Source: Chaetoceros tenuissimus
Lineage: Eukaryota; Bacillariophyta; Thalassiosirophyceae; Chaetocerotales; Chaetocerotaceae
Direction: 5' to 3'
Assembly (NCBI GenBank): GCA_021927905.1
Contig: BLLK01000062.1
Coordinates: 682,001-746,000, forward strand
Length of the DNA stretch: 64,000 nucleotides
A program made the translations under genes and the position numbers. Positions 41,653 through 53,337 of this stretch are shown here, piece after piece; the first letter of the stretch is position 1, and each line of letters starts with the position of its first letter. Under the pieces are notes generated by a model, which worked only from the letters and a program-made list of their open reading frames with translations, was not told the DNA's origin and made no database searches.

Positions 41653-44420
41653 ATGAAAACTTCATCTAAAGCCGTAAGCGTCCTCATGGCAACTTCTCTC
41701 CTTCATCGCGCAGCAGCTTTTGTGCCATCCGTCTCTAGACGTGTGGTAACAAATTCTCGTGTTGCTCCTTCTTCCTTCAAAAGGATGATTGTTCCACGTG
41801 CATTTGGAACTACTTCCGTGACACTTCGCAGTACTGCTGAGGAAACAGAGGCTGCTGCTTCAACTGGATATCCTTTCCAAGAGGTTGAAGCAAAGTGGCA
41901 AGCCTTCTGGGAGGAGAATAATACTTTCAAAACACCAGAAAGAAATCCAGAGAAGGAAAAGAAATATGTATTGGATATGTTTCCATACCCATCTGGAGCT
42001 GGTCTTCACGTAGGACATCCTGAGGGATATACTGGTAAGTTGAGTTTTACAGTAATATTTGATTCTAATAGAAACGATATTTGTATTCATCTAGTCTTTT
42101 TATAGCATCCGATGCAATGTCTCGTTACTGGAGAATGAAGGGATATGATGTACTTCATCCTATGGGTTGGGATTCATTTGGGCTTCCAGCAGAGCAATTT
42201 GCAATCAATACTGGAGCACAGCCAGCAGAAACAACGGCAAAAAATATTGCTAATTTCAAACGTCAGCTTAAAATGTTGGGATTTTCGTATGATTGGGACA
42301 GAGAAATCGCGACAACTGATGTTGATTACGTAAAATGGACACAGTGGATTTTCCTTCAGTTGTATAAGAAAGGACTGGCAGAACAGAGTTCTGTCTCTGT
42401 GAATTGGTGTCCAGCTCTCGGAACTGTTTTGGCAAATGAGGAAGTTATCAATGGTTTGTCAGAGAGAGGAGATCACCCAGTTAAGAGATTGCCACTTAGA
42501 CAGTGGATTCTCAAGATTACTGATTATGCAGATAGACTTGAAGCTGGATTAGATGGTCTTGATTGGCCTTCGGGAACAATGACTTCCCAGCAGCAGTGGA
42601 TTGGAAAGAGTGAAGGATGCAATGCTGATTTCGAAGTGGATGGATTGGACGGAGAGAAGATTACTGTCTTCACCACCAGAGCTGATACTTTGATGGGAGT
42701 AACTTATGTGACATTGGCTCCTGAACATCCATTAGTTTCTGCTGTAACTACTGATGATCAGAGAGCGGAGGTCGATGAGTATGTTGAAAAGACATCTTCG
42801 CGTTCTGACTTAGATCGTACATCGGCAAAGGAAAAGACTGGTGTTTTTACTGGAGGATATGCAATCCATCCAATTTCTGGAGAAAAGGTTCCTATTTGGG
42901 TCGGAGACTACGTACTCGGATCTTATGGAACTGGAGCAGTAATGGCTGTTCCAGCTCATGATGATCGTGATTTTGAATTCGCGCAGAAGTTTGGTTTGGA
43001 AGTGAAGACTGTTGTGAAGCCTAAGAAAGAAGGAACTGAAGTTCCAGAAGATGCAGCGTTCACTGCTCCAGGAGTTGCTGTTAATAGTGGAGAGTTTGAT
43101 GGACTCAATACTAATAAGGCAAAGAAGGCTATCACTTACAAATTGAAGGAGATGGGAAAGGGTGGACCAAAGATCACTTACAAGCTTCGTGATTGGGTAT
43201 TTTCTCGTCAAAGATATTGGGGAGAACCAATTCCAATCTATTTCCCAGTGGACTTCCCTGAGGGTGTCAATCCTGAAGATGTTGATCCTAAAGATGAGGG
43301 ATGTGAGCATGAAATTAGATATGATCAACCTATCCCTGTTGACGAAGCAGACCTTCCTCTTGAACTTCCTGTAATGGAAGACTTTAGACCAGGTGACGAC
43401 CCTGCTGGTTGTTTGGCAAGAGCTAAGGATTGGAGATATTTCCAAAAGGATGGAAAATGGTTTGCTCGTGAGACTAATACTATGCCTCAGTGGGCTGGAA
43501 GTTGTTGGTATTACTTCAGATACACCGATCCAAAGAATTCCGAGGCTGCTTTCAGTAGCAAGGCTGACGAAGATTGGATGCCTGTAGACTTGTACATTGG
43601 AGGAGCAGAACACGCAGTATTGCATCTTCTATATGCAAGATTTTGGCACCAAGTTCTTTATGATGCTGGAGTAACCAAACATCCTGAACCATTTCAGAAA
43701 CTAGTACACCAAGGAATGATTCTCGGAACTGATGGAGAAAAGATGTCCAAGAGTAGAGGAAATGTAATTAATCCTGATGATGTTGTTGATGAGCAAGGAG
43801 CCGATGCGCTTAGATTGTATGAAATGTTCATGGGACCATTGGAGGCTGTAAAGCCATGGCAAACTAGCCAAGTTGCGGGAGTTTCACGTTTCCAAACCAA
43901 GTTGTACAATGTAGTGAAGACTGCTGCAGCGAACAATGTTGAGGAGATGAGTGAAGAGACAACCAAGATCCTCCACAAAACTATGAAGAAGGTCACCGAG
44001 GACATGGAAAACATGTCTTTCAACACCGCAATTTCAGCTATGATGGTTCTCACAAACCACTTGCAGTCATTGAAAGAAAATGTTCCTCGTGAGGCCGCAG
44101 AAAAGCTTGCGCTTATGGTATCTCCTATTGCTCCTCATCTTGGTGAAGAGTGCTGGAGTCTTCTAGGACATGATGATACTCTTGCTTACGAACCTTGGGT
44201 AGAATATGACGAGGAGCTTTGCATTGATACCACTATGAAAATGGGAGTTCAAGTCAACGGAAAGGTCCGTGGAGAAATTGAAATTCCAAAGGATGCTGAT
44301 CAAGAGAAGGCAATGGAGGCTGCAATGAAGGAAGAGAGAGTGGCTGCTCAAGTTGATGGAAAGGATATCAAGAAAATAATATTTGTACCAGGAAGAATCC
44401 TCAACATTGTAGCGAAATAA
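41653..44420 (+). CDS. Leucyl-tRNA synthetase, organellar (bacterial type)
   Basis: Exons are 41653..42034 and 42106..44420, giving 898 residues. The ATG at 41653 gives a signal peptide ending in the plastid motif AAA-FVPS and a Ser/Arg-rich transit region, so the plastid, perhaps with mitochondrial sharing, is the expected site. The enzyme charges tRNA-Leu with leucine. The class I motif HVGH is at residues 119-122 ([20 protein letters not shown]), and KMSKS ([11 protein letters not shown]) is near 672. The editing domain lies between ([35 protein letters not shown]), as in bacterial LeuRS. The C-terminus [11 protein letters not shown] is the family's last block. The cytosolic enzyme must be coded elsewhere. 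Codon use suggests good expression. Confidence 0.95.
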
Positions 44421-44474
44421 AATCTTATAATCATTACACAACAAAACTTATATCATGTTTTATTTAATTAGCAT

Positions 44475-46274
44475 TTAAGGTGGGCAGCAGCACTGACATG
44501 CGTGAGTAATTGGAAAATCAGCCCACTCCAAGCTCCTCTGAGCCTCCAACTGTTGCTTCAGTTCGCAAATTTCTGAGATCCTTTTTGACTTCAGTTCGTC
44601 CTGCTCAGTTTTCTTCTCACAACAGCACGACTTTGTATTACTATTTGGATTTGATTCATTTTCGATTTGCTTTGCAATGCAACCGATTAGACCCGCGAGA
44701 GCCCAAGGATTTTTTGGATGTAATTTCAAATCATCTCTAAATATCGCTTCTGCTTGAGTTTCGTGACCATGCTTCAGAAGAAGTCCTCCAAGAGCATGAC
44801 GAATAGGTTGCATTCTACCCCATGGTTCGTCATAGTTCAAAGCATCTTGCAATTGTACAGCTTTCTTTAAATATTTGAAGGCCTTATCATGGTGTCCTTG
44901 GAAGTATGCAATCTCGCCTTTCATCATTTCACAATCGACAGCAAGTAAATCAGAGACGATATTATTGTGAAGAATTCTATGAGGTGCTTCAGGATGATGA
45001 CGAAGTTTCTCAAATTGCGCTGCCTCTTCAATTGCAGCCTCGGGTGCTCTCAAGTTAGCATATGCTAATGCCCTCGCAAAATATAATGATGCACTTCGAT
45101 ACAACATTAGATTTTTGTCCTTGGGAAATTGTAGATTCAAAATATCGTTCCACCTTCCAAATCTGACCATGATGTGAATATCCATTGCGCCATATGACTC
45201 TAAATATGTTGCAAGGTCTCTCCTCTTGGTGAACATGTCTTCGTTGATCAATGTATTAATTTCATCGGCTACATCCATTGCAACTTGTTCAAAACCTCCC
45301 AGGATACAACCATAGACGCACATGTGATAGTCATGGACAATGTATCCAAAATAAAAGGATGTAGGTCCATTTGTCTCCGGTGCAAGTTCCATAGCTTTTT
45401 TATCTGCTTCAATTGCCTCTTTATTCCATCGAACACAAGATTCATAGTCTCCAACAAGCACATCGATATGAGTTGGCATGTGTACTAGATGACCTGCATC
45501 TGGAAATGTAGTACGAAGTACTTTTGCAGCAGGAAGAGCAATTCCAGGCGAGGCACTCATTTCACATAAATGACAATACATGTGACATAATCCAACATGA
45601 GTAGGGAATTTCTCCAAAGCCTCTTCCAAAACTCTTTGAATGATGGGTACATCTGAAGACAATGGTCTCCCATTTGGATACTCAAACAATTTCCAAGCAT
45701 GTAACGTCATTATAGCACTGACATAAATGTAGACGACCTCAGGATCATCAGGATATAAATTATACACCACTTGCATCATTTCCGCAAAAGGCACATCTTT
45801 GACTTCTTCGGAAGCATCAGAATCAATTCCAGGATTGCAGGTCAGCAGGCGTATTGAGGAAATAAGTTTGACTTCTACATCTTGTATGGACCTGTCAATG
45901 CCTTGTAACTTCTCCGTAATCTCCACAGCTATTTTGGAATGATGATCTGCAACAGATTGACAAGGAAATTTCCAACCCGGTCGAAGTCCTTCTGTCTCTT
46001 TACTTTCGTCTACCTCAACTATAGGTTTAGAATATTCATAGTAGGCTTCGCCTTTGAAATTATAATTTGGACAATGACAATATGCTATGAGTGCATGTGC
46101 CAGAGCACAATCTGGTGCATCCTTGACACATTCAAGAAAGTACAGAGCTGATGCTTCGTGCTGAAAAGCTAGTAGTAGACGTAGTCCCTGATCAAAGGCT
46201 TCTTTTCCTTCTCCAACATTGGATACATTTGGTCGAGTATAGTTGCTCAGGTTTAGATTCTTTTTGAAGTTCAT
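44475..46274 (-). CDS. TPR protein with cysteine-rich tail
   Basis: This 599-residue single-exon protein is almost all helix. TPR-like repeats are visible at KEAFDQGLRLLLAFQHEASA, HVGLCHMYCHLCEMSASPG, GEIAYFQGHHDKAFKYLKKA and GLLLKHGHETQAEAIFRDDL. The motif GHLVHMPTHIDVLVGDYES recurs in bacterial and algal TPR proteins of unknown role. The C-terminus is unusual: SCCCEKK followed, 40 residues later, by CQCCCPP at the very end, which could be lipid-modified or bind metal. No signal peptide is seen. Function is unknown. Confidence 0.75.
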   Translation of the reverse strand: MNFKKNLNLSNYTRPNVSNVGEGKEAFDQGLRLLLAFQHEASALYFLECVKDAPDCALAHALIAYCHCPNYNFKGEAYYEYSKPIVEVDESKETEGLRPGWKFPCQSVADHHSKIAVEITEKLQGIDRSIQDVEVKLISSIRLLTCNPGIDSDASEEVKDVPFAEMMQVVYNLYPDDPEVVYIYVSAIMTLHAWKLFEYPNGRPLSSDVPIIQRVLEEALEKFPTHVGLCHMYCHLCEMSASPGIALPAAKVLRTTFPDAGHLVHMPTHIDVLVGDYESCVRWNKEAIEADKKAMELAPETNGPTSFYFGYIVHDYHMCVYGCILGGFEQVAMDVADEINTLINEDMFTKRRDLATYLESYGAMDIHIMVRFGRWNDILNLQFPKDKNLMLYRSASLYFARALAYANLRAPEAAIEEAAQFEKLRHHPEAPHRILHNNIVSDLLAVDCEMMKGEIAYFQGHHDKAFKYLKKAVQLQDALNYDEPWGRMQPIRHALGGLLLKHGHETQAEAIFRDDLKLHPKNPWALAGLIGCIAKQIENESNPNSNTKSCCCEKKTEQDELKSKRISEICELKQQLEAQRSLEWADFPITHACQCCCPP

Positions 46275-46834
46275 TCTGCTTTTTTATTTCTTCTATGTGT
46301 GTTGTGTACTATTGCTCCCATTGAAACAAAGCAATAGTGATGCATTATTTATCCAATCACGACTGTGTTTTACAGTCTCTATGGTGTGCACAAGTACTGG
46401 ATCTGAATCACCTGTCTGTGATGTTTCTTCAACGTTTCAAGCAAGCCCCATCAAGGGCTTCGGCTTCTTGGCCTTCCACGGTTCTCAAATCGACGTCATC
46501 ACATTGTTTAGGATATAGAAGAAATAAAGCCCCCTTTTGGAGCAGTAAATCAAAGGCTTTGCTGGCTTCGGTCACTTGCTAGATAACAAAATTAGCCGTT
46601 GTCGAGCTAAATCTCTCCTTCTTCTCATCAAAGTCTGTTCCATCATGATTGAAAAGCCATAGAAAAGCCATCACTGAAATCATCACTTCATTGTTTCCAC
46701 AAAATCAAAACTCGATCTTTTTTAAACGCAATCAATTTCATTGCTAACGAATTCACGAGATTGCTTACTACGCTTCAGCAATCCTCTATTCCTCATTCCT
46801 TTGTTCCAAACCTAACAACTAGTACTATTCAATC
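46275..46834. other. Divergent promoter between the TPR and topoisomerase II genes
   Basis: This 560 bp region has no trusted coding frame. It carries CGACGTCATCACA at about 46491, a one-base variant of the CRE-type site. Confidence 0.55.
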
Positions 46835-49800
46835 ATGGCAGACGTGGACTACATGGACGACTGCTTCAGTGAATACTCTGAAGAAGCGGATGCATACTCT
46901 GATGAATCCGACTTTGACTTTGATGACGCTCCAAAGCCAAAAGCAAAGGCTTCCAAGAAGACCGTCTCTGCTCCAAAGCCAAACTCTAAAAAGACTACTT
47001 CCAAAAAGACTCTTGACTTGGAAGACAGTGATGTCGAGATGAGTGAACCTCGTGCGGCTCCTCTTGGAGATGTGTCCAATAACGCAAACGCCAGTTCCAA
47101 GAAGAGCAAGGGCAAGAAGACTGTTGAAGAGACCTACAAGCAAATGAGTCAGCTAGAGCACATTCTATTGAGACCAGATACCTACAGTAAGTACTCATGT
47201 CATGAAAAGCAATGTAGTAGCTTTGTTTTCTGAATTCCTTTGAATTCCTTTCCATGATTCAATCGTATCGCTCATTTCGTCATTTCTCTTTTACAGTTGG
47301 ATCTATTGAACGTGTCACTCAAAACATGTGGATTCTTCAAGGAGAAGACGTTGTCCAGAAAGAAATTGAATTCACTCCTGGTCTCTTCAAAATCTACGAT
47401 GAGATTCTTGTCAATGCTGCAGATAACAAGCAGAGGAATCCTGATACCATGGACAAGATGGAAATCACTGTTGATGCAGAAAATAATCTCATCTCTGTCT
47501 TGAACAATGGAAAGGGGCTTCCTGTTCAATGGCATAACGAGGCAAAATGCTATGTTCCTACTCTTGTATTCGGTCGTCTATTGACTGGATCTAACTTTGA
47601 CGATGCTGAGAAGAAGACAACTGGAGGCCGTAATGGATACGGTGCCAAGCTTGCAAACATCTTTAGTACTGAATTCATCATTGAGTGTGGGGACTCAAAT
47701 GAAGAAAAGATCTTTCGTCAAAGATTTACCAACAACATGAGGGAGAATGAAGAGCCGGTCATCAAGAAAATGACTGCTGCACAAAAGAAAAAGGGAGACT
47801 ACGTCAAGGTATCCTTCAAGCCTGATCTCGCAAAGTTCAAAATGGATCGTTTGGATGAAGATACCGTGCAGCTACTCTCCAAGCGTGCTTATGATATTGC
47901 TGGATCTCTCGCATTTATTCCAGGAAAGAAGCTTACTGTTTCATTGAATGGCAAGAAGCTTCCTATCAAGAAATTTGATAATTACTTGAAACTTTACAAG
48001 GGGCTAGAAAATCCTATTGCTTATGAAGTTGTCGAAGGACGCTGGGAAGTAGGAGTAGGTGCTGCGGATGGGGGAACCATGGAGCAAGTTTCCTTTGTAA
48101 ATGCTATTTGTACCTCCAAGGGTGGAGAACACGTCAACTACATCGCAGATCAAGTTGCAAAGAGACTTGTGGAAATTGTAAATAAGAAAAACAAGGGGGG
48201 AGCTGCAATCAAGGCCGCTCAAGTCAAGAATCATATCTCTATCTTTGTCAATTGTCTTATTGACAACCCAACCTTCGACTCTCAGACCAAGGAATTTCTT
48301 ACAACCAAGAAAAGTAAGTTTGGATCCAAGTGTGAGCTATCTGCTGCATTCTTGAAGAAGATTGAGAAGTCAGACGTGGTGACAAAGATCTTGAACTTTG
48401 CAAAATTCAAGGAGCGTGAGAAGCTCGGAAGAAAGGGAGGAAAGAAAGTCAACAAGCTAACTGGAATCAAGAAGCTAGATGATGCCAACAAGGCAGGAAC
48501 TAAAGATGGAAAAGACTGTACTCTTATCTTGACTGAGGGAGACTCTGCAAAGTCTCTTGCAATGTCCGGTATCTCTGTTGTAGGACGTGACTACTATGGA
48601 GTATTTCCATTGAAGGGAAAGCCTCTCAATGTACGTGATGCAACTGCTCAACAGGTCATGAAAAATGAAGAAATTTCCAATCTTGTCAACATTCTCGGTC
48701 TCAAGTACAACCAGGTTTACGATGAGAAAAATATTAAAGAGCTACGTTACGGTCATCTCATGATCATGGCGGATCAAGATCATGATGGATCGCACATCAA
48801 GGGTCTCATTATCAACTTCCTTCATCATTTCTGGCCTTCACTTCTTGATGTTCCAGGATTTTTGACCCAGTTCATTACACCAATTATCAAAGCTTCGAAA
48901 GGAAAGCAGACAAAGACCTTCTTCACTTTACCTGAGTATAACTCTTGGAAGGAAAGTACTGGAAACGACGCAAAAGGATGGAAAATCAAGTATTACAAGG
49001 GTCTTGGAACCTCTACTTCTGCTGAGGCTAAGGAATATTTCAGCCAGATTGAAACTCATGAAATTCAATTCAACACAATTTCATCGGATGTTGTAGATGT
49101 TGACTTGGATGGGGATATGGACCTTGACAGCGCAGTTCCTGACAATGCTTCGTCTGGTAACGACCTTATTGAAATGGTTTTCTCCAAGAACAAGGTTGAA
49201 GAGAGAAAGACTTGGCTTAATAACATCAAGCCTGATACCTATCTTGACTATTCTGAAGCTCAAGTTGAAGGAGTCAACTACTCTACGTTTGTGAATTCTG
49301 AGTTTATCCTGTTTTCTCAAGCTGATAACATTCGTTCTATTCCGCACATTCTTGATGGATTTAAGCCTTCCCAGCGTAAGGTTTTGTTTGGATGCTTCCT
49401 CCGTAACCTGAAGTCGGAAATGAAGGTAGCTCAGCTTAGTGGTTATGTAGGAGAAAAGAGTGCATACCATCATGGAGAAGCATCTTTACAAGGTACCATT
49501 GTCAACATGGCACAGGACTTCGTAGGATCCAACAATATCAATCTTCTTACACCTTCTGGACAGTTTGGTACACGAAGAATGGGAGGAAAGGATCATGCAA
49601 GTGCGCGTTACATTTTCACAAAACTTGAGCAAATTACAAGAATGATCTTTCATCCAGATGATGACGAGCTTCTCGATTACTTGAATGATGATGGACAAAG
49701 TATTGAACCTGTTTCTTACATGCCAGTTATCCCAATGATTCTCGTCAATGGAGTAAGTAGTTTTCTCTTTTTTGATGATTCTTTCTTTATAGCATATAAA

Positions 49801-51709
49801 CTTTGCTAACAAAGCATGATTAATTCAGGCTGATGGTATTGGAACTGGATATTCTACTAATATTCCAAACTTTAGTCCAAGAGACATTATTGCGAATCTT
49901 CGTAGAAAGATCAAGGGAGAGGATATGGTAGAAATGCACCCACAGTATTTTGGCTTCACAGGGCAGATTGACAAGATCAAAACTGGATCCTACTGTATTT
50001 CTGGAAAGATTGAGAGAGTTGATGATGAAACCCTTTTGATTTCTGAACTCCCTGTGAAATCTTGGACTCAAGATTATAAGCAATTCCTTGAACAGATGAT
50101 GACTGGAGAAGACAAGAAGGGAACCAAAAAGACAAAGAAGGAAACTAAGGATTCCGAGTCTGACATCAAAGATTTCAAGGAGAACCATACCGACACCACT
50201 GTTTCTTTTACCGTAACAGCTGATGCCAAAAAGATTGATGCATGGGAGAAGGAAAAGGATGGACTCATGGGAAAATTCAAGTTGACTTCCAAATTGTCAA
50301 CATCTAATATGACTGCATTTGATAGTGAAGGAAAGATCATCAAATTTGATAATGCTGACATGATCATGAATTACTTCTATGACATTCGTCTTGATTACTA
50401 TGTGAAGAGAAAGGATCACTTGCTTGCGAATCTTGAGAAGGAACAAAGAATGCTCAGTAATAAGGCGCGCTTTATTGAGGAAGTTTGTGCAGGAGATCTT
50501 GTAGTAACCAAGAGGAAGAAGAACGAGCTCTTGGCAGATTTGAAGGAGAGGGGGTACGACTTGTTCCCTAAGGCGGGGAAGAAGGATGCTCAGGAGAGTG
50601 AAGATGAAGAGGATGAAGAAAACGAGTCCGAACTTGCTGCAGGTTACCAGTATCTTCTAGGTATGAAGATCTGGGCATTGACTTTTGAAAAGGCGAAGAA
50701 ACTTCGTGACGAACTTGAGGAGAAGAATCAGGCTGTTGAGAAGCTAAAGGCTACTGCACCAACTCAACTCTGGGAATCAGATTTGGATGACCTTGAAGCT
50801 GCACTTGATGATAGGGATGAATTCTATGAGAATGCTGCTGCTGAGGAAGTCAAGAGCCAGAACAAAGCAAAGAAATCAAGAAGCAAAAAGGCAACTAAAG
50901 CACGAAAGAAGAAGTCATCTTCATCCGATGATGATGATGACGACGAAGACTTCATGCCAAAAGCAAAAAATGTGAGAAAGAAGAAGGCCCCTGCACCTAA
51001 ACCTGCAGTTACTAAAGCAAGCGTCTCATCAAGCGTATCTGAAGCAAGTGCATCCAAGCCTGTTGCGAAGGCAAAACCTGCTGCAAAGCCAAAGCCTGTG
51101 ATCAAACCTGTGATCAACATCAACGACTCGGATGATGACTCCGACGATGACTTTCTTTCTAACAAAGGTTCTCTCATGGACAGACTTAAATCGAACAAGT
51201 CTTCATCTTCTCTAGATACATCTTCGTCTACAAAGGCTTCAAAGCCAAAGTCAAAGAAGAGAGGCTCTCCAAAGTCCAGAAAGGAAGATGACGATGAAGA
51301 TTTGTCTTTCGATCTTGAAAACTTTGAACCAGCTAGCTTGACTCCAGCGCCAAAGAAGTCAAGAAAAGCAGCAAAGGTTGCCTTGAAACCAATCCAACTC
51401 GATAGTGATGATGAAATGGAGGAAGAGAAGCCAAAGAAGAAACCTGCATCCAAGAAGGCTGCACCCAAGAAGAAGGAAGCGCCAAAGAAGAAGGCAGCAC
51501 CCAAGAAGAAAGTTGTGGAAGATTCATTCATAGCATCTGATTCTGAGGAGGAAGAATTCGACGAGGATCTCCTCGATGAATCTGAGGACGAAGATGACGA
51601 AGTATCCTTCGTGAAACCACCTCCTAGAGCACGTAGTGGTAGAGCTAGAACTCAGAAAACTTATACTGTTGACTCCGATTCTGATTCCGACTTTGACTTT
51701 GACGAGTAA
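46835..51709 (+). CDS. TOP2: DNA topoisomerase II
   Basis: Exons are 46835..47186, 47297..49752 and 49829..51709, giving 1562 residues. It passes one DNA duplex through a double break in another, using ATP, in replication and chromosome separation. The N-terminus is acidic. The GHKL ATPase follows (IYDEILVNAADNKQRN, GGRNGYGAK near 227), then TOPRIM (LTEGDSAKSLAMSG near 530; MIMADQDHDGSHIKGL near 610) and the breakage-reunion domain with the active Tyr near 886 in KDHASARYIFTK. The C-terminal 380 residues are a disordered acidic/Lys-rich region with repeats of the APKKKEAPKKKAAPKKK type, longer than in most relatives. Both introns have GTAAGT donors and keep the frame. Confidence 0.96.
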
Positions 51710-51852
51710 ATGGGGCGTTCGTTACAATATTTAGCAAATTGTACATAGAAAATAGGTAAACGATATAACAAATGAAAATAGAAGTAACAAAATAGATTGA
51801 TTTTTTTCTTATATTACAGTACGTACTGTAGAGTGTGCAGAATTGAAATTGC
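51710..51852. other. Convergent 3' gap with a perfect palindrome
   Basis: TACAGTACGTACTGTA at 51815-51830 is a perfect 16 bp palindrome between two gene 3' ends. It could form a hairpin in either transcript near the 3' end. Confidence 0.5.
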
Positions 51853-52962
51853 TCAATCTTCATCAGTCGTCATTGATTCCAACAAAATCTTGTGCAGCTT
51901 CACTCGACTTTCTACAATCTTTTCTAACACAAGTTCATCATTCTTCATGCGCTCCTCACGCTCTCTTGCGATAGATTCCCTCAGCAATCGCACTTCTTCT
52001 AAAAAGTTAGAAGTCCTTTTTTCATCCCACCCACCTGCTTCATTAATCTTTTCTCGCAACTGCTCCAATTCGACTACCCGTTTTGCATTAGTCTCACATA
52101 AACTTCGTTCCGTTAAACCAGCAAAAGCTTCAAATTTCTTATCAATAGCAAGTTCTCGTTTAGCAGTTTTAATATTCTCTACATGCATCTTTGCAGCCAA
52201 TTCTCTAGTCACTTTTAATTCCAGAGAGTCAAAATGCTGACTCTTTAATGCAGGAACAGTTACATGTCTGAATTCCAACAGTCGCTTGCGAAGGGTCTCT
52301 GTATCTTTTGAAACAGATGACAAAGATGGACCATCGGGTAAACAACTTGTATTCAGTTCTTCATGAATCTCCTCCTGCTTTTTCCCTCGATCTAATTCTT
52401 TATCGTTTACCCTGGTAGATGAATCATTGTTTGCATCTTGCTGTTCCATCGATCCGTCATTGTCATTGACAAAACTAGTATCTATCTCGGGACTATCTAA
52501 TTTCTCAAATTCCATTTCCATTCTCCTCATAAATCTCTCTGCACAACGTTCCAAGGGATCTGCTACAGAATATTCAAAAAACGAAACCATTTCTTTATCT
52601 CTAGCAATGACTTCATTGGCGAAACGAGCCGACCAAGCAGCAACTTTGTGATCGAGTGCATTTACCCGTTTTCGAAAGTCTGTGTGACGTTTGTAAGCTT
52701 GTGCTGAGAATTCTTTGAGTTCTGTTGGTGCTTTAGTATCTGCTACAAATTGAAATCTACTTTTTCTACTTGGGGATGAGACGGAGGTGCTGCTGCTTTG
52801 TCTAGATGCCGATGAATCTTTTCTGACTGGAGATGATAGAGGTGGAGATTTTGTTGCATTTGGTGGCGGCGTTGGAGGTGGCCCAAGTCTCGATTTCGTC
52901 CGAGTTTTTGCTGAAGGAAAGGGCAAACTGGGAGGAGCCATTGAAGAAGCTGTCGTAGCCAT
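51853..52962 (-). CDS. SF-assemblin/giardin-like coiled-coil protein
   Basis: The ATG at 52962 (MATTASSMAPPSLPF) gives 369 residues; the frame stays open to an ATG at 53142 with no conserved sequence. The N-terminal 90 residues are Pro/Ser-rich with PPPTPPP and phosphorylatable SSPSRKS motifs, as in SF-assemblins. The rest is a long coiled coil: YKRHTDFRKRVNALDHKVAA, FANEVIARDKEMVSFFEYS, LRKRLLEFRHVTVPALKSQ, LEEVRLLRESIAREREERMK. SF-assemblin forms striated fibres of flagellar roots and related cytoskeleton in algae. Diatoms mostly lack flagella outside sperm, so a basal-body or division-linked use is likely. The match is by pattern. Confidence 0.6.
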   Translation of the reverse strand: MATTASSMAPPSLPFPSAKTRTKSRLGPPPTPPPNATKSPPLSSPVRKDSSASRQSSSTSVSSPSRKSRFQFVADTKAPTELKEFSAQAYKRHTDFRKRVNALDHKVAAWSARFANEVIARDKEMVSFFEYSVADPLERCAERFMRRMEMEFEKLDSPEIDTSFVNDNDGSMEQQDANNDSSTRVNDKELDRGKKQEEIHEELNTSCLPDGPSLSSVSKDTETLRKRLLEFRHVTVPALKSQHFDSLELKVTRELAAKMHVENIKTAKRELAIDKKFEAFAGLTERSLCETNAKRVVELEQLREKINEAGGWDEKRTSNFLEEVRLLRESIAREREERMKNDELVLEKIVESRVKLHKILLESMTTDED

Positions 52963-53085
52963 GATAAGAATATGTTCACAAGGTATATGAGTTGTAAAAG
53001 AAAAGGTTGCATAAGTTTTGTGCATTGGTGCTTTTACTGTTTGTTTCGATTTTCGACATTCCCTGCAATACACGAACATGCTACT

Positions 53086-53127
53086 GTAGGAGCCTACCAG
53101 AAAATGATTTTTAGAGTAGGAGCCTAC
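53086..53127. repeat. Two direct copies of GTAGGAGCCTAC, each nearly palindromic
   Basis: Copies are at 53086-53097 and 53116-53127, 30 bp apart, within a short tandem duplication that also repeats AAATGAT. Each copy can fold back (GTAGG-AG-CCTAC). They lie 120-165 bp before the SF-assemblin ATG, divergent from the CLEC16A-like gene. Confidence 0.65.
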
Positions 53128-53337
53128 ACACAAATGATACATTGACAGTCAATATAGGCTTTTTATGTGCGTTGTGTTCTCATTTACAGAACCTCTCCAT
53201 TTTTTTAGAGAGAAAACATGTTACATGTTGTAGTTTCTATTACTACACATCACGACCATTTTCATCAAGTATATAGACATCAACTTCATCCCTCAAACCC
53301 TTGAAATCAAAAGAAAGAGCTTGGTTCATCATTGACC

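Noticed and set aside
42810-43625. 271-residue open frame antisense to leucyl-tRNA synthetase
   Set aside because: It lies inside a clearly conserved enzyme and looks like a by-product of its codon use.
50824-51531. 235-residue open frame antisense to topoisomerase II
   Set aside because: It is a Ser/Phe-rich mirror of the Lys/Asp-rich C-terminal region of the real gene and has no domain pattern.
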